A DNA stretch of 64,000 nucleotides from an uncultured Oscillospiraceae bacterium. GTDB taxonomy: Bacteria; Bacillota; Clostridia; Oscillospirales; Oscillospiraceae. The translations under genes were made by a program, and so were the position numbers. The stretch spans positions 1 to 64,000 of the forward strand of contig CAJUPW010000013.1 in assembly GCA_910588635.1 (NCBI GenBank), read 5' to 3'. A model generated the notes under the pieces. It made no database searches. It was not told the DNA's origin and worked only from the letters and a program-made list of their open reading frames with translations. This document shows positions 41,642-50,333 of the stretch, piece after piece; positions within the stretch are counted from its first letter, which is position 1; each line of letters opens with the position of its first letter.

Positions 41642-42546
41642 TACTGCTGTACCTCCTTATTGCGGGTGTAGCCCAGCTGGGCCAGGCCCAGTCCGGCTAC
41701 CAGGACGAAGAAGATGACTGCCTTGGCCTGGGCGACGCCCTGAGAGGAGCCGCCGGAGGCGTTAAAGGTATTGAAGATGTTCAGGGCAAGCATCTCGGTG
41801 GTCTTGATGGTGGTGCCGCCGGGCTGGATGATGAAGGGCTGTCCGGCGGTGAGGGCCAGGTTCTGGTCAAAGAGCTTGAAGCCGTTGGTCAGGGACAGGA
41901 ACATGCAGATGGTGATGGAAGGCATCACGTTGGGGATGGTCACCTTGAACAGGGTCTGGGTGCGGGTGGCCCCGTCAATGCGGGCGGCCTCCAGCATCTC
42001 GCCGGGGACGTTCTGCAGGCCGGCGATATAGATAATCATCATGTAGCCGATCTGCTGCCAGCACATGAGGATAATCAGTCCCCAGAAGCCGAATTTGCTA
42101 TCCAGCAGAATGGAGGTGTTGTACCAGCTGAGGATGCCGTCAAAGATCATGGACCAGATATAGCCCAGTACGATGCCGCCGATGAGGTTGGGCATAAAGA
42201 ATACGGTACGGAACAGGTTGCTGCCCTTGATGCCCTGGGTGAGGAAATAGGCCACGGCGAAGGCCAGCACGTTGATGAGCACCAGGGAGACCACGGCAAA
42301 CATGGCGGTGTACCAGAAGGCGTGGCGGAAGCCCGCGTCGCCAAAGGCCTTGGCGTAGTTGCTCAGGCCCACGAACTGGGCGTTGGAGATGGTCTTGAAC
42401 TTACATAGGGACAGCCAGATACCTTGGAGGAAGGGCCAGATGAAGCCGATGAAGAAAGCGGCTGTGACAGGGCCCAGGAAGAACAGCCCCCACCGCCGGG
42501 TGGAGCGCCGGATGGAGTTGCTGTTGGAAATCTTCTTCGTTTTCAA
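41641..42546 (-). CDS. ABC sugar transporter permease (MalF type)
   Basis: A 301-residue MalF-family permease with six spans and the EAA motif LEAARIDGATRTQTLFKV. It forms the translocation channel with MalG. I chose TTG 42546 because GAGGAG lies 8 nt upstream; in-frame starts further upstream would run into the palindromic repeat. The repeat at 42570-42678 separates it from the binding-protein gene. Confidence 0.92.
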   Translation of the reverse strand: MKTKKISNSNSIRRSTRRWGLFFLGPVTAAFFIGFIWPFLQGIWLSLCKFKTISNAQFVGLSNYAKAFGDAGFRHAFWYTAMFAVVSLVLINVLAFAVAYFLTQGIKGSNLFRTVFFMPNLIGGIVLGYIWSMIFDGILSWYNTSILLDSKFGFWGLIILMCWQQIGYMMIIYIAGLQNVPGEMLEAARIDGATRTQTLFKVTIPNVMPSITICMFLSLTNGFKLFDQNLALTAGQPFIIQPGGTTIKTTEMLALNIFNTFNASGGSSQGVAQAKAVIFFVLVAGLGLAQLGYTRNKEVQQ

Positions 42547-42569
42547 ATTATCAGCTCCTCTTGGATTTC

Positions 42570-42678
42570 TGTAGGGGCGCATATGACGCGCCCGCTTTTG
42601 CGTGCTGAGGATCGCGGGCGGATGATATCCGCCCCTACAAGCGGAGCACAGGGACGGGCGAGGTGCCCGCCCCTGTGC
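42570..42678. repeat. Palindromic element between binding-protein and malF genes
   Basis: A 70-bp unit has 9-bp terminal inverted repeats TGTAGGGGC (42570-42578) and GCCCCTACA (42631-42639). A second hairpin follows, GCACAGGG-A-CGGGC (42646-42659) with GCCCG-C-CCCTGTGC (42665-42678). The unit looks like a small non-autonomous repeat (MITE or REP type). In the mRNA it would form strong stems just 3' of the binding-protein gene. Confidence 0.75.
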
Positions 42679-42711
42679 AGTGTCAAAGCGTAATGTTCAA
42701 ATCTGGGGAAA

Positions 42712-44073
42712 TCAGCCGTTGACGGTGTTGTACTGGGCGGCCCAGCCGTCTACAAAGGCGATGCGGAACTGCTCCCAGTTGGCGGCGGACTGGTCGGCGT
42801 TGTACTGGTTCAGCGCGGCCACCAGGCCCCGGCGGTACTCGTCCACGTTGGGCTGGTAGTTGGTGACCCAGGGCATCACGTAGCAGCCGTTGGCGGTGTA
42901 CTCGGCGGCGTCGGCCAGGAAACCATTGGAGGACTCCACGGCGTTCTTATAGGGCAGGATGCCCAGCTGCTCCACCATCTTGGCGGAGGCGTCGGGGTCG
43001 GACACCAGCCACACCATAAAGTCGATGGTGGCCTTCTGGTCGGCCTCGGAGACGTTGGCGTTGACAGCCCAGCAGTTCTCAGTGCCGCAGTTCAGACCGG
43101 CCTTCTCCTCGCCGGCCACGCCGCAGTAGTAGGGGATCATAGTGGCGTTGGGCACGGAAGCCACATAGTTGGCATACTCCCAGGAGCCTTGCACGGTGAA
43201 AGCGGCCTTGCCGTCCTTAAACTCCTGGCCGGCGTCGTGGCCGCCGGTAGCCAGGTCGGTGGGGGCGGTCAGGCTGTTGTTGATGCACAGATCGTACAGG
43301 TTCTTGAAGTTGTCCATATACGCGCCGGTAATGGTGGCGGGGCACTCGGTCCAGGGATTGTCCTTCTGCTCATAGAAGTACTCCAGGTTGGCCATGTGGC
43401 CGGTGAAGCGCCAGGAGGAGGAGTCGTCCATGTCGCAGGAGGTGAAGGCGTCGAAGCCCAGGGTGGCGGCGTTGGCGTGGATGTCCTCCACCACGGCCTT
43501 CAGGGAGGCAAAGTCCTTGATCTCGTCCATGGAGTGGCCAGCCTTGGTCACCAGGTCGGGGTTGACGATGATGCCGTAGCACTCGTAGCAGTAGCCGATG
43601 GACACCAGCTTGCCGGCGTCGTCATAGAGGTTGTAGGCGTCGGTGTTCAGTTCATTGGCGATGGCGGTGCCGGTCAGGTCCATGGCGTACTCACCCCAGT
43701 CGGCCACGCCGGCGGTGTTGCCGATGACGAACAGGGTGGGGGGAGCGGACTTATCCATCTCGGCGGTGAGGGTCTGCTGATAGGTGCCGGCGGCGGCGGT
43801 GATGACCTGGACGGGCACGCCGGTCTTGGCGGTGTAAGCCTTGGCCAGGTCCTGGGCGGTCTCGTCCAGCTCGGGCTTGAAGTTCAGCCAGTATACCCGG
43901 CCGGTTTCGCCGCCGCCGGTGGGCGTGCCGGCGCTGCTGGGATTGTTGGCGCTGCCGGGGTTGTTGGCGCTGCCGGGGTTGTTGGCGGGCTTGTCGCCGC
44001 CGCAGCCGGCCAGCAGGGACAGGGCCATGGCGGCGCTGAGGGCCAGGGCCAGAATCTTTTTGGTCTTGCGCAT
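42712..44073 (-). CDS. Extracellular sugar-binding lipoprotein (MalE-like)
   Basis: A 453-residue solute-binding protein. The signal sequence ends in the lipobox LLAGC (Cys24). A linker of repeated NNPGSA units (about residues 31-48) and then the family-1 binding fold follow. It captures the sugar outside the cell and delivers it to the MalFG-type permease. By its neighbours (malQ, glgP) the ligand is probably a maltodextrin. AGGAGG precedes the ATG. It is the first gene of the operon and must be made in excess over the permeases. Confidence 0.92.
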   Translation of the reverse strand: MRKTKKILALALSAAMALSLLAGCGGDKPANNPGSANNPGSANNPSSAGTPTGGGETGRVYWLNFKPELDETAQDLAKAYTAKTGVPVQVITAAAGTYQQTLTAEMDKSAPPTLFVIGNTAGVADWGEYAMDLTGTAIANELNTDAYNLYDDAGKLVSIGYCYECYGIIVNPDLVTKAGHSMDEIKDFASLKAVVEDIHANAATLGFDAFTSCDMDDSSSWRFTGHMANLEYFYEQKDNPWTECPATITGAYMDNFKNLYDLCINNSLTAPTDLATGGHDAGQEFKDGKAAFTVQGSWEYANYVASVPNATMIPYYCGVAGEEKAGLNCGTENCWAVNANVSEADQKATIDFMVWLVSDPDASAKMVEQLGILPYKNAVESSNGFLADAAEYTANGCYVMPWVTNYQPNVDEYRRGLVAALNQYNADQSAANWEQFRIAFVDGWAAQYNTVNG

Positions 44074-44115
44074 TTCATTTTCCTCCTAATTTAAAATTTA
44101 GATACCGCGACTTCT

Positions 44116-44151
44116 GGAAGCGTTACCGGAATCGTTACTGGTAACGTTTCC
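44116..44151. promoter_or_regulatory. LacI-type operators of the maltodextrin operon
   Basis: GGAAGCGTTACC (44116-44127) and GGTAACGTTTCC (44140-44151) are inverted copies with one mismatch, 12 bp apart. A partial CGTTAC lies between. They lie just downstream of the start site, as expected for repression, and also resemble CcpA cre sites. Confidence 0.75.
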
Positions 44152-44167
44152 GGTCCGCTTGATTACT

Positions 44168-44196
44168 ATCATACCCGCAGTGGGCCGCAGATGCAA
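44168..44196 (-). promoter_or_regulatory. Promoter of the maltodextrin operon
   Basis: On the minus strand TTGCAT (44191-44196) and TATGAT (44168-44173) are separated by 17 bp. The operators at 44116-44151 follow the -10 by 16-52 bp. Confidence 0.72.
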
Positions 44197-44319
44197 GAAA
44201 AATTTACCGCAACAGCGTAAGATTGGAGAAATGCAAAAAAAGACCCGCTTGGTTTTGGAGATTATGCCTAAAATCCGGGCCAGTATCCACAAATTTTGCC
44301 GGAGGTTCCCAGATTGCCA

Positions 44320-44348
44320 TTGTCATTTCCGGCAGGAAGCGTTATAAT
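44320..44348 (+). promoter_or_regulatory. Promoter of the cytidylate-kinase-like gene
   Basis: TTGTCA (44320-44325) and a perfect TATAAT (44343-44348) are separated by 17 bp. AGGAGGT and the GTG start follow within 23 bp, so the leader is very short. Confidence 0.78.
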
Positions 44349-44370
44349 ATAGAAAGAGGAGGTGCATCCT

Positions 44371-44997
44371 GTGAGCAACTATGTGATATCGATCAGCCGG
44401 GAGTTTGGCAGCGGAGGGCGCCTGATCGGCAAGCGGCTGGCCGCCCGCCTTGGGATTCCCTGCTATGACCGTACCATCATCCAAAAGACCTCGGAGAAGA
44501 GCGGGCTGTCCCCGGACTTTATTGCCCGGGCGGAGGAGCGGGCCCGCAGCCGGTTCCACCTGTCCGTCGCCCCGGTAGGGGTGGGGGTGCCCGCTCTGGC
44601 CCACCAGGGGGTGCCCGTGAGCCACCAGGCCTTTTTCGCCCAGGCGGAGGTCATCCGGGAGCTGGCCGACGAGGGCCCTTGTGTCATTGTGGGCCGGTGC
44701 TCCGATTACGTGCTGGGGGAGCGGCCCGAGTGCCTGAAGGTCTTTGTCCACGCCGATATGGCCAGCCGGGTGGAGCGGTGCGTGGAGGAGTACCGCATCC
44801 CCTCCGATGACATGGAGCGGCGCATTGTCCAGATGGACAAGGGCCGGGCTAACTACTATAACTATTATACCGGGCATATCTGGGGGGATATGCGCCGCTA
44901 TGATCTGACCCTGAACTCCGGCATGATCGGAGTGGAGGGAGCGGTGGAGCTGATTGTGACCCTGGTGAAGGCCCGCTCCGCCCAGGACGCCCAGTAA
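44371..44997 (+). CDS. Cytidylate kinase-like family protein
   Basis: A 208-residue protein of the cytidylate kinase-like family (P-loop GSGGRLIGKRLA near residue 12). A nucleoside-kinase lid region follows (RVEEC-like helix, then DMERRIVQMDKGRANYY). True CMP kinases have a distinct CMP-binding domain, so the substrate here is uncertain. The GTG at 44371 is supported by AGGAGGT 7 nt upstream. An amidotransferase gene follows 5 nt later and a carboxypeptidase gene after that. Confidence 0.83.
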   Translation: MSNYVISISREFGSGGRLIGKRLAARLGIPCYDRTIIQKTSEKSGLSPDFIARAEERARSRFHLSVAPVGVGVPALAHQGVPVSHQAFFAQAEVIRELADEGPCVIVGRCSDYVLGERPECLKVFVHADMASRVERCVEEYRIPSDDMERRIVQMDKGRANYYNYYTGHIWGDMRRYDLTLNSGMIGVEGAVELIVTLVKARSAQDAQ

Positions 44998-45002
44998 CGG
45001 CT

Positions 45003-45704
45003 ATGGGAAGGATCAGGATACAGGTGTCCGGCGAGCCGGGCCGGACCGACAACTACAGCGCCGCCATCCGGAGCGCCGGAGGGGACCCTGCCTCCGGTTA
45101 CTGCCCCGCCCCCGACCTGAGCTGCGCCGGCCTTGTGCTGTGCGGCGGCGGCGACATCGAGAGCGCCCTTTTCGGACAGGAGGACCAGGGCTCCAATCTC
45201 CCGGACCAGGCCCGTGACCAGGCTGAATTGACCCTGTTCCAGGCGTTTTATGGGGCGGGCAAGCCCATTCTGGGCATTTGCCGTGGGATGCAGCTGATTA
45301 ACGTGGCCCTGGGGGGCACCCTGATCCAGGATTTGCCCCCGGAGCAGAAAATATTCCATATCTCGGTCCAGGAGGACCTGGTCCACCCGGTGTTCAGCCC
45401 GGAGGGCACCGCCCTCAACGGGCTTTACGGCCCGGTCTTTTCGGTTAACAGCGCCCACCATCAGGCGGTGGACCAGCTGGCGGAGGGACTGGAGGCCGCC
45501 GCCTGGTCGGAGAGCGGCGTGGTTGAGGCGCTGGAGCTGCCCGGATACCCCATGCTGGGCCTGCAGTTCCATCCGGAGCGGATGGCCTTTGGCAAGCGCC
45601 GGCTGGACACCGTGGACGGCGCGGCTATTTTTGCCTGGTTCCTGGACGCGTGCCGGAAGGGGGCCGGCTCCCCCCGGAGGATGGGGGACGCCCGGGCGGA
45701 CTGA
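45003..45704 (+). CDS. Class I glutamine amidotransferase-like hydrolase (peptidase C26)
   Basis: A 233-residue protein of the gamma-glutamyl-GABA hydrolase (PuuD) family. The nucleophile elbow GICRGMQ carries the catalytic Cys near residue 97, and the HPE triad is in LGLQFHPERM. It hydrolyses gamma-glutamyl amide bonds. The N-terminus is shorter than PuuD, and the region that usually carries the first strands is compressed. The partner genes suggest envelope or peptide metabolism, but this is not proven. Confidence 0.85.
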   Translation: MGRIRIQVSGEPGRTDNYSAAIRSAGGDPASGYCPAPDLSCAGLVLCGGGDIESALFGQEDQGSNLPDQARDQAELTLFQAFYGAGKPILGICRGMQLINVALGGTLIQDLPPEQKIFHISVQEDLVHPVFSPEGTALNGLYGPVFSVNSAHHQAVDQLAEGLEAAAWSESGVVEALELPGYPMLGLQFHPERMAFGKRRLDTVDGAAIFAWFLDACRKGAGSPRRMGDARAD

Positions 45705-45743
45705 ACCCGTCCGAAATTTGTACATCAAGAGAGGATCACTGCA

Positions 45744-46757
45744 ATGGACAACTCGGTTACCCGGCGCCTGGCCAGCTTTCTGCTGGCGGGAGGACTCTGC
45801 CTGACCCCGCTGATTGCCGCAAGGGCGGCAGGCCCGGAGGCGATTTCAGCTCCGCCGCCGGAGGAACTGGCGCTGGAGCTCTGGAATCCCCTGGCCTTTT
45901 TGGAGGAGGAGCCCACAGCCGGAGAAGAAGAGATACCTGCCCTCCTGCTGATCCGGGAGGGACTGACGGAGGAGCAGCAGGAAGCGCTGGCCGCCCGCAT
46001 GGAGCGGGAACCCGCGCTGCTGGAGCGGTTGGAGAAAGATGGACTGAGCGATACCCAACTGGTCCTGCTGGCCTTGCCCAGCGCCCGGACCGGCTGTCTG
46101 GACCGCTACCTCTCCTGGGCGGAGGCCCATCCGGAGGACACTGTGGAGAACACGGTATTTTCCGTAAACGCGGACCGGGACCTGACCTTTTACGGTACGG
46201 TTTCAGAGATTGCCAATCCGTCCGGTCTGGGGGTGCTGGTGAATAAGCACCATGTCCTGCCCGCCGGCTACGTCCCGGAGCTGGAGGCTCTGGGCGCTGG
46301 GTACGGTTACGGCTCCCTGCGGCCCGAGGCGGCCCGGGCTTTCCGGGCTATGGCCGACGCCGCCCGGGCGGAGGGCGTCTCCCTGCGCAGCGTGTCCGCC
46401 TACCGCTCCTATGCCGGCCAGAAGGTCACCTATAACAACTATCTGAAAAAGTACAAGCGGTCTGTGGTGGACAGCTTCTCCGCCCGGCCCGGCCACTCGG
46501 AGCACCAGACCGGCCTGGCCCTGGACATCAACGCGGCCAGCAGCAGGGCGCACTTTGAGAACACCCCGGCCTTCGCCTGGCTGAAGGAGCACTGCGCCGA
46601 GTACGGCTTCATCCTCCGCTACGACCAGGGGAAGGAGGCCGTCACCGGCTACCGCTTTGAGCCCTGGCACTACCGCTATGTGGGGGTGGAGGCGGCCAAG
46701 GCCTGCATGGAGCAAGGCCTGTGCTACGAGGAGTATCTGGCCCTTCTGCCCGGCTGA
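45744..46757 (+). CDS. D-alanyl-D-alanine carboxypeptidase, VanY/M15 type
   Basis: A 337-residue exported metallopeptidase. A signal peptide (cleavage near ARAAG, residue 29) is followed by an acidic linker domain (residues about 30-150) and the M15B catalytic domain. Zinc ligands are visible in SEHQTGLALD (His and Asp) and EPWHYRYVG (His). It trims the terminal D-Ala of peptidoglycan stem peptides. The acidic N-terminal domain is not part of the standard enzyme. Confidence 0.9.
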   Translation: MDNSVTRRLASFLLAGGLCLTPLIAARAAGPEAISAPPPEELALELWNPLAFLEEEPTAGEEEIPALLLIREGLTEEQQEALAARMEREPALLERLEKDGLSDTQLVLLALPSARTGCLDRYLSWAEAHPEDTVENTVFSVNADRDLTFYGTVSEIANPSGLGVLVNKHHVLPAGYVPELEALGAGYGYGSLRPEAARAFRAMADAARAEGVSLRSVSAYRSYAGQKVTYNNYLKKYKRSVVDSFSARPGHSEHQTGLALDINAASSRAHFENTPAFAWLKEHCAEYGFILRYDQGKEAVTGYRFEPWHYRYVGVEAAKACMEQGLCYEEYLALLPG

Positions 46758-46771
46758 ATCACAACATGGAA

Positions 46772-46798
46772 CGGCCCCCGGCTTCATGCCGGGGGCCG
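46772..46798. terminator. Terminator between vanY-type and XRE genes
   Basis: An 11-bp stem CGGCCCCCGGC (46772-46782) with 46788-46798, loop TTCAT, followed by CTTTGT. It separates two convergent genes. Confidence 0.75.
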
Positions 46799-46803
46799 CT
46801 TTG

Positions 46804-47736
46804 TCACGCCCAATACGCCTTTATAAGGAAAAAGTGGTCAAAGGGTAATTCCTTCTGCCCCTCCTCCAGCTCCAGACCCAGCTGCAGCTCCAGCAGAGTG
46901 GCGCCGTTTTCCCGATCCACGGTGACGGGCTCCCCGGCGGACGTGGTCCAGCCCATGCCGACGATCTGGACGGACAGCTCTTTTTGCAGATCCGACACCA
47001 GCGCTTTGCTGGAAGTTGTGGTGGTACCGCCCAGCTTAATCCTGTACCAAAGATTGCCGTCCTCCTCAAAGATCATCCGGAAGGCCAGCAGCTGGCGGCG
47101 GGAATTGTCCCGCCCGCCGCCCCCCTGGGCGTACAAGGTCCCCAGGCCCCAGCTCTTCACCAGCTCCCGCTCCGGCCCCTTATCGTTATAGTTCTGCGAC
47201 CATAGCTCCGCCTTGAACGCTACCCGCTCCATGTCATCCGCCAAAACAACACGGTACATACGCAAAAAATCCCAATTATTGGTCGAGGTGAGCATATCAA
47301 CGATGGTGTTTTGCTCCTCCTCCAGCTCGATGGGGGTGATTACCGTCTCCCGCTGGGGCAGCAGCTCAGTGTGATCCCGGACCCAGACATAGCCCAGCCA
47401 CACTAAAACAGCAGCCAGCAGGACCGCCGCGGCGATAAACCGCCCTCGCCACTTTTTGATTTTAGGCCGGAGCTGTTCCTCCCCCAGGCGCAGGGAGTCC
47501 CGGACCAGCTCGTCACGGGGCTCTTCCCCCCGCTCCCCGGCCAGCAGCTCGGAGACGGTCAGGTCCAGGGCCTCCGCCAGGGGCTCCATCAGGGCCAGGT
47601 CGGGGAAGTTTTTACCCAGCTCCCATTTGCTCACTGCCTGGACCGACACATATACCTTCTCCGCCAGCTCCCGCTGGGTGATACCCTTCTCCTTCCGGAC
47701 CTGGGCGATCAGCGCCCCCGTTTTCATGGCGTCCAT
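46804..47736 (-). CDS. Membrane-anchored XRE-family regulator
   Basis: A 310-residue protein. An N-terminal Cro/CI HTH (QVRKEKGITQRELAEKVYV, then AVSKWELGKNFPD) occupies residues 1-70. One membrane span follows (about 113-133), and then a C-terminal extracytoplasmic domain of about 175 residues of unknown family. It is a one-component sensor: the outer domain may sense a signal and the HTH binds DNA. The ATG at 47736 is 7 nt after AAGGAGG. Targets are unknown; the divergent neighbour is absent, so autoregulation is possible. Confidence 0.88.
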   Translation of the reverse strand: MDAMKTGALIAQVRKEKGITQRELAEKVYVSVQAVSKWELGKNFPDLALMEPLAEALDLTVSELLAGERGEEPRDELVRDSLRLGEEQLRPKIKKWRGRFIAAAVLLAAVLVWLGYVWVRDHTELLPQRETVITPIELEEEQNTIVDMLTSTNNWDFLRMYRVVLADDMERVAFKAELWSQNYNDKGPERELVKSWGLGTLYAQGGGGRDNSRRQLLAFRMIFEEDGNLWYRIKLGGTTTTSSKALVSDLQKELSVQIVGMGWTTSAGEPVTVDRENGATLLELQLGLELEEGQKELPFDHFFLIKAYWA

Positions 47737-47758
47737 AGCATCGCCTCCTTCTGTCTCT

Positions 47759-47787
47759 ATCATACCCAAGCCGGAGGGATTTTGCAA
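47759..47787 (-). promoter_or_regulatory. Promoter of the XRE membrane regulator
   Basis: On the minus strand TTGCAA (47782-47787) and TATGAT (47759-47764) are separated by 17 bp, 22 bp before the ATG. Confidence 0.68.
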
Positions 47788-47828
47788 TCAACCCCAGGTT
47801 GACCGGGGAAAAGGTTTGGAAAAACAGG

Positions 47829-47858
47829 AAAAGCGGCCCTGTTTAAACACAGGACCGC
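47829..47858 (-). terminator. Terminator of the dCMP deaminase gene
   Basis: GCGG-C-CCTGT (47833-47842) pairs with ACAGG-A-CCGC (47849-47858) around one C/A mismatch, followed on the minus strand by TTTT and a second T5 run. Confidence 0.7.
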
Positions 47859-47876
47859 CTTGTATATCGTTCCATG

Positions 47877-48362
47877 TCATACCTGCCTGGGAAGGGAGTC
47901 GTCCTGCTCCACCCAGTCCTTCGCCACGTCCACCACCCGGTACTCCGTCTGGGTGTCCCGGATGACCACCCGGCGTATGCCCGCGTTGATAATCAGGCGG
48001 CGGCACATGGAGCAGGAGGTGGAGCCGGGGATCAGCGTCCCGATCTGGGGGTCCTTGCAGACCATATAGAGAGAGGCGCCCAGCATCTCGCTGCGGGCGG
48101 CGGAGATGATGGCGTTGGCCTCGGCGTGGACCGAGCGGCACAGCTCATACCGCTCTCCGGAGGGGATGTTCATGGCCATTCGGGTGCAGTAGCCCAGGTC
48201 CATGCAGTTATTCCGTCCCCGGGGGGCCCCGTTGTACCCGGTGGAGATGATCTCATCGTGCTGGACAATAATGGCCCCGTAGCACCGGCGCAGGCAGGTG
48301 GAACGCTCCATCACAGTACCGGCGATGTCCAGATAGTAGTTTTCCTTGTCAATGCGCTTCAT
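47877..48362 (-). CDS. Deoxycytidylate deaminase (ComEB type)
   Basis: A 161-residue zinc deaminase. The catalytic HAEANAI motif is near residue 79, and the zinc-binding PGSTSCSMC follows at about residue 110. It converts dCMP to dUMP for dTMP synthesis, complementing the dUTPase at 22153. The ATG is at 48362. It lies 22 nt after the Na/Pi cotransporter stop and is probably cotranscribed with it. Confidence 0.93.
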   Translation of the reverse strand: MKRIDKENYYLDIAGTVMERSTCLRRCYGAIIVQHDEIISTGYNGAPRGRNNCMDLGYCTRMAMNIPSGERYELCRSVHAEANAIISAARSEMLGASLYMVCKDPQIGTLIPGSTSCSMCRRLIINAGIRRVVIRDTQTEYRVVDVAKDWVEQDDSLPRQV

Positions 48363-48384
48363 GGAAGTCCCCCCTAAAATTGGC

Positions 48385-50037
48385 TTACAGCGCGGTCTGC
48401 GCCTTGTTGAGCTCCTGAGCGATGTTGAGCACATGGTCCCCGATCCGTTCAAAGTCGGTGAGCAGCTCCGAGTACAGGATACAGGCCTCGTCGGAGCAGA
48501 CGCCGTCCCGCATCCGGATCAGCTGCTCCCGGCGGAAGTCGGCGGTCATATCGTCGATCTTCTGTTCCAGCTGGGCCACCTGGGACAGCCAATGGGCGCT
48601 GCCCGCCTCGCCGGACAGAAGGGCGGACACGGCACGAAGGGAGATGTCCCGCATCTGCCGGAGTTCCTCCTGGGCAAAGGTGGAGAAGGGGATGTCCTTC
48701 TCGGTCAGCAGGCGGGTGTAGCCCGCCAGATTGTCGGCGTGGTCGCCGATACGCTCAATGTTCCCCGAGATGGCGAAGAAGCTGCTGACCACGCTGGAGC
48801 CCTGCTCGTTGGTTTCGATGGTGATAAGGTGGGATATGTAGCGGGATATCTCCCGGTTCAAAAAATCGATGTACGCCTCCCGCTGCTCCATCCGCTCCAG
48901 AGGGGAGATGTCACGGGTCATAACGGCCCCGAAGCTGGCGTTCACATTCTGCCGGGCCATCTCCAGCATCCGGCGCAGCTCGTTGCGGAGCTGCCCCACC
49001 ACGATGGCGGACACGCCCAGGCCGCCGTCCTTGCCCGCCGCGGACAGGGGGGTCAGGTAGACCAGACGCATACCATGTTCAGCCTCAGCCGCCTCCGGCT
49101 GGGTCCGATCGGGAAGCATGCGGGCGGCCAGTCCGGCCAGGGTATTGCCGAAGGGAATGAGCAGAACGGTGGTGGCCAGATTGAAGAGCACGTGCATGGC
49201 CGCAAACTGAGCCATGGGGCTGGGGACTGCGGATTCGATCCATTGCGTGAGGGGGAAAAAGGTGACGGCGATGGTAAAGATTGCGGTACCGATCAGGTTG
49301 AACAGTACATGAATACAGGTGGTCCGCTGAGCCTCCTTGCTGGTGCCAAAGGAGGCCAGTACGGCGGTGATACAGGTACCGATGTTGAGACCGAACAGGA
49401 TATACACTGAGCCGGAGAGCCCCACCACACCAGCGGCGGCCAGGGTCTGCAAAATACCCAGAGAGGCGGCGGAGGACTGGATCAGGGCGGTGAACAGGGC
49501 GCCGAAAAGGATGCCCAGGATGGGGTTGGAGAGGGTGGCCATCAGGTTGACAAAGGCGGGGACCTCCCGCAGAGGCTCCATGGCGGCGCTCATCATGTCC
49601 ATGCCCACAAAGAGGATGCCCAGGCCGGCCAGAAGCTGGCCGATGTGCTGGAGGCGGGCCTTTTTGGTAAAGACCATCAGCGCCACGCCCACAAAGGCCA
49701 CCAGTGGGGCCAGGGCGCCCACGTCCAGGGCAATCAGCAGGCCGGTGGTAGTCTTGCCCACGTTGGCGCCCATGATAAGCCAGACCGCCTGATTCAGGGT
49801 CATCATGCCCGCGTTGACGAAGCCTACCACCATGACGGTGGTGGCGGAAGAGGACTGGACGGCGGTGGTGATGAGCGTGCCCACCAGAATGCCCAGGAAA
49901 CGGTTGGAGGTCAGCCGCTCCAGGACGGACTTCATCTGGTTTCCTGCGGCGGCCTCCAGGCCGGAGCTCATCATCTGCATTCCGTGCAGGAACAGAGCCA
50001 GGCCGCCAAAAACGCCCAGAAGCTCCCAAAAGTCCAT
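48385..50037 (-). CDS. Na+/phosphate cotransporter family protein with PhoU-like domain
   Basis: A 550-residue protein. The N-terminal half has two repeated NptA/PNaS transport units with the QSSSA motif (VQSSSATTVMVVG near residue 60 and IQSSAASLGIL near residue 200). The C-terminal third is a cytoplasmic PhoU-like helical domain. It imports phosphate with sodium, and the PhoU part probably adjusts activity. The start at 50037 (MDFWELL) follows AAGGGGA; upstream in-frame codons lie inside the leader. Confidence 0.9.
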   Translation of the reverse strand: MDFWELLGVFGGLALFLHGMQMMSSGLEAAAGNQMKSVLERLTSNRFLGILVGTLITTAVQSSSATTVMVVGFVNAGMMTLNQAVWLIMGANVGKTTTGLLIALDVGALAPLVAFVGVALMVFTKKARLQHIGQLLAGLGILFVGMDMMSAAMEPLREVPAFVNLMATLSNPILGILFGALFTALIQSSAASLGILQTLAAAGVVGLSGSVYILFGLNIGTCITAVLASFGTSKEAQRTTCIHVLFNLIGTAIFTIAVTFFPLTQWIESAVPSPMAQFAAMHVLFNLATTVLLIPFGNTLAGLAARMLPDRTQPEAAEAEHGMRLVYLTPLSAAGKDGGLGVSAIVVGQLRNELRRMLEMARQNVNASFGAVMTRDISPLERMEQREAYIDFLNREISRYISHLITIETNEQGSSVVSSFFAISGNIERIGDHADNLAGYTRLLTEKDIPFSTFAQEELRQMRDISLRAVSALLSGEAGSAHWLSQVAQLEQKIDDMTADFRREQLIRMRDGVCSDEACILYSELLTDFERIGDHVLNIAQELNKAQTAL

Positions 50038-50107
50038 GCGTATCCCCTTCCTACGCGGCCGGCCGCGTCTCCGCTTATTACAGACATCCCGAAAATTCGC
50101 CATTTTC

Positions 50108-50137
50108 ATTATACCCGCATTTCCCAGAACATGTCAA
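50108..50137 (-). promoter_or_regulatory. Promoter of the Na/Pi cotransporter operon
   Basis: On the minus strand TTGACA (50132-50137) and TATAAT (50108-50113) are perfect with an 18-bp spacer. The 375-bp spacer 50038-50412 also holds an imperfect hairpin around 50167-50203 and the divergent TetR promoter. Confidence 0.78.
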
Positions 50138-50333
50138 TACGCAAATGGCGGGCGCCCCGTAATAAAGAAGCCTCCGCCCCCTTGCGCCGCAAGAGGAAGC
50201 AGGGGCTTTTCCACGCTGCATGGGCAGCGCCGCGCGGGGGGTGAAGATTCCGCTTCTCAGATGGATATACATCGTAAAGTTTCGCCGGTCCGTGTCAGGA
50301 ATGTTCCTTAACAAAACCTTCACAATTTCCTCC

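Noticed and set aside
43922..43992. Tandem repeat as a possible CRISPR or phase-variation tract
   Set aside because: The repeated units encode the NNPGSA linker after the lipobox of the binding protein; they are short, in frame and without spacers.
50160..50215. Terminator between the Na/Pi and TetR genes
   Set aside because: The stem is imperfect and lies between divergent genes, where no transcript should end.
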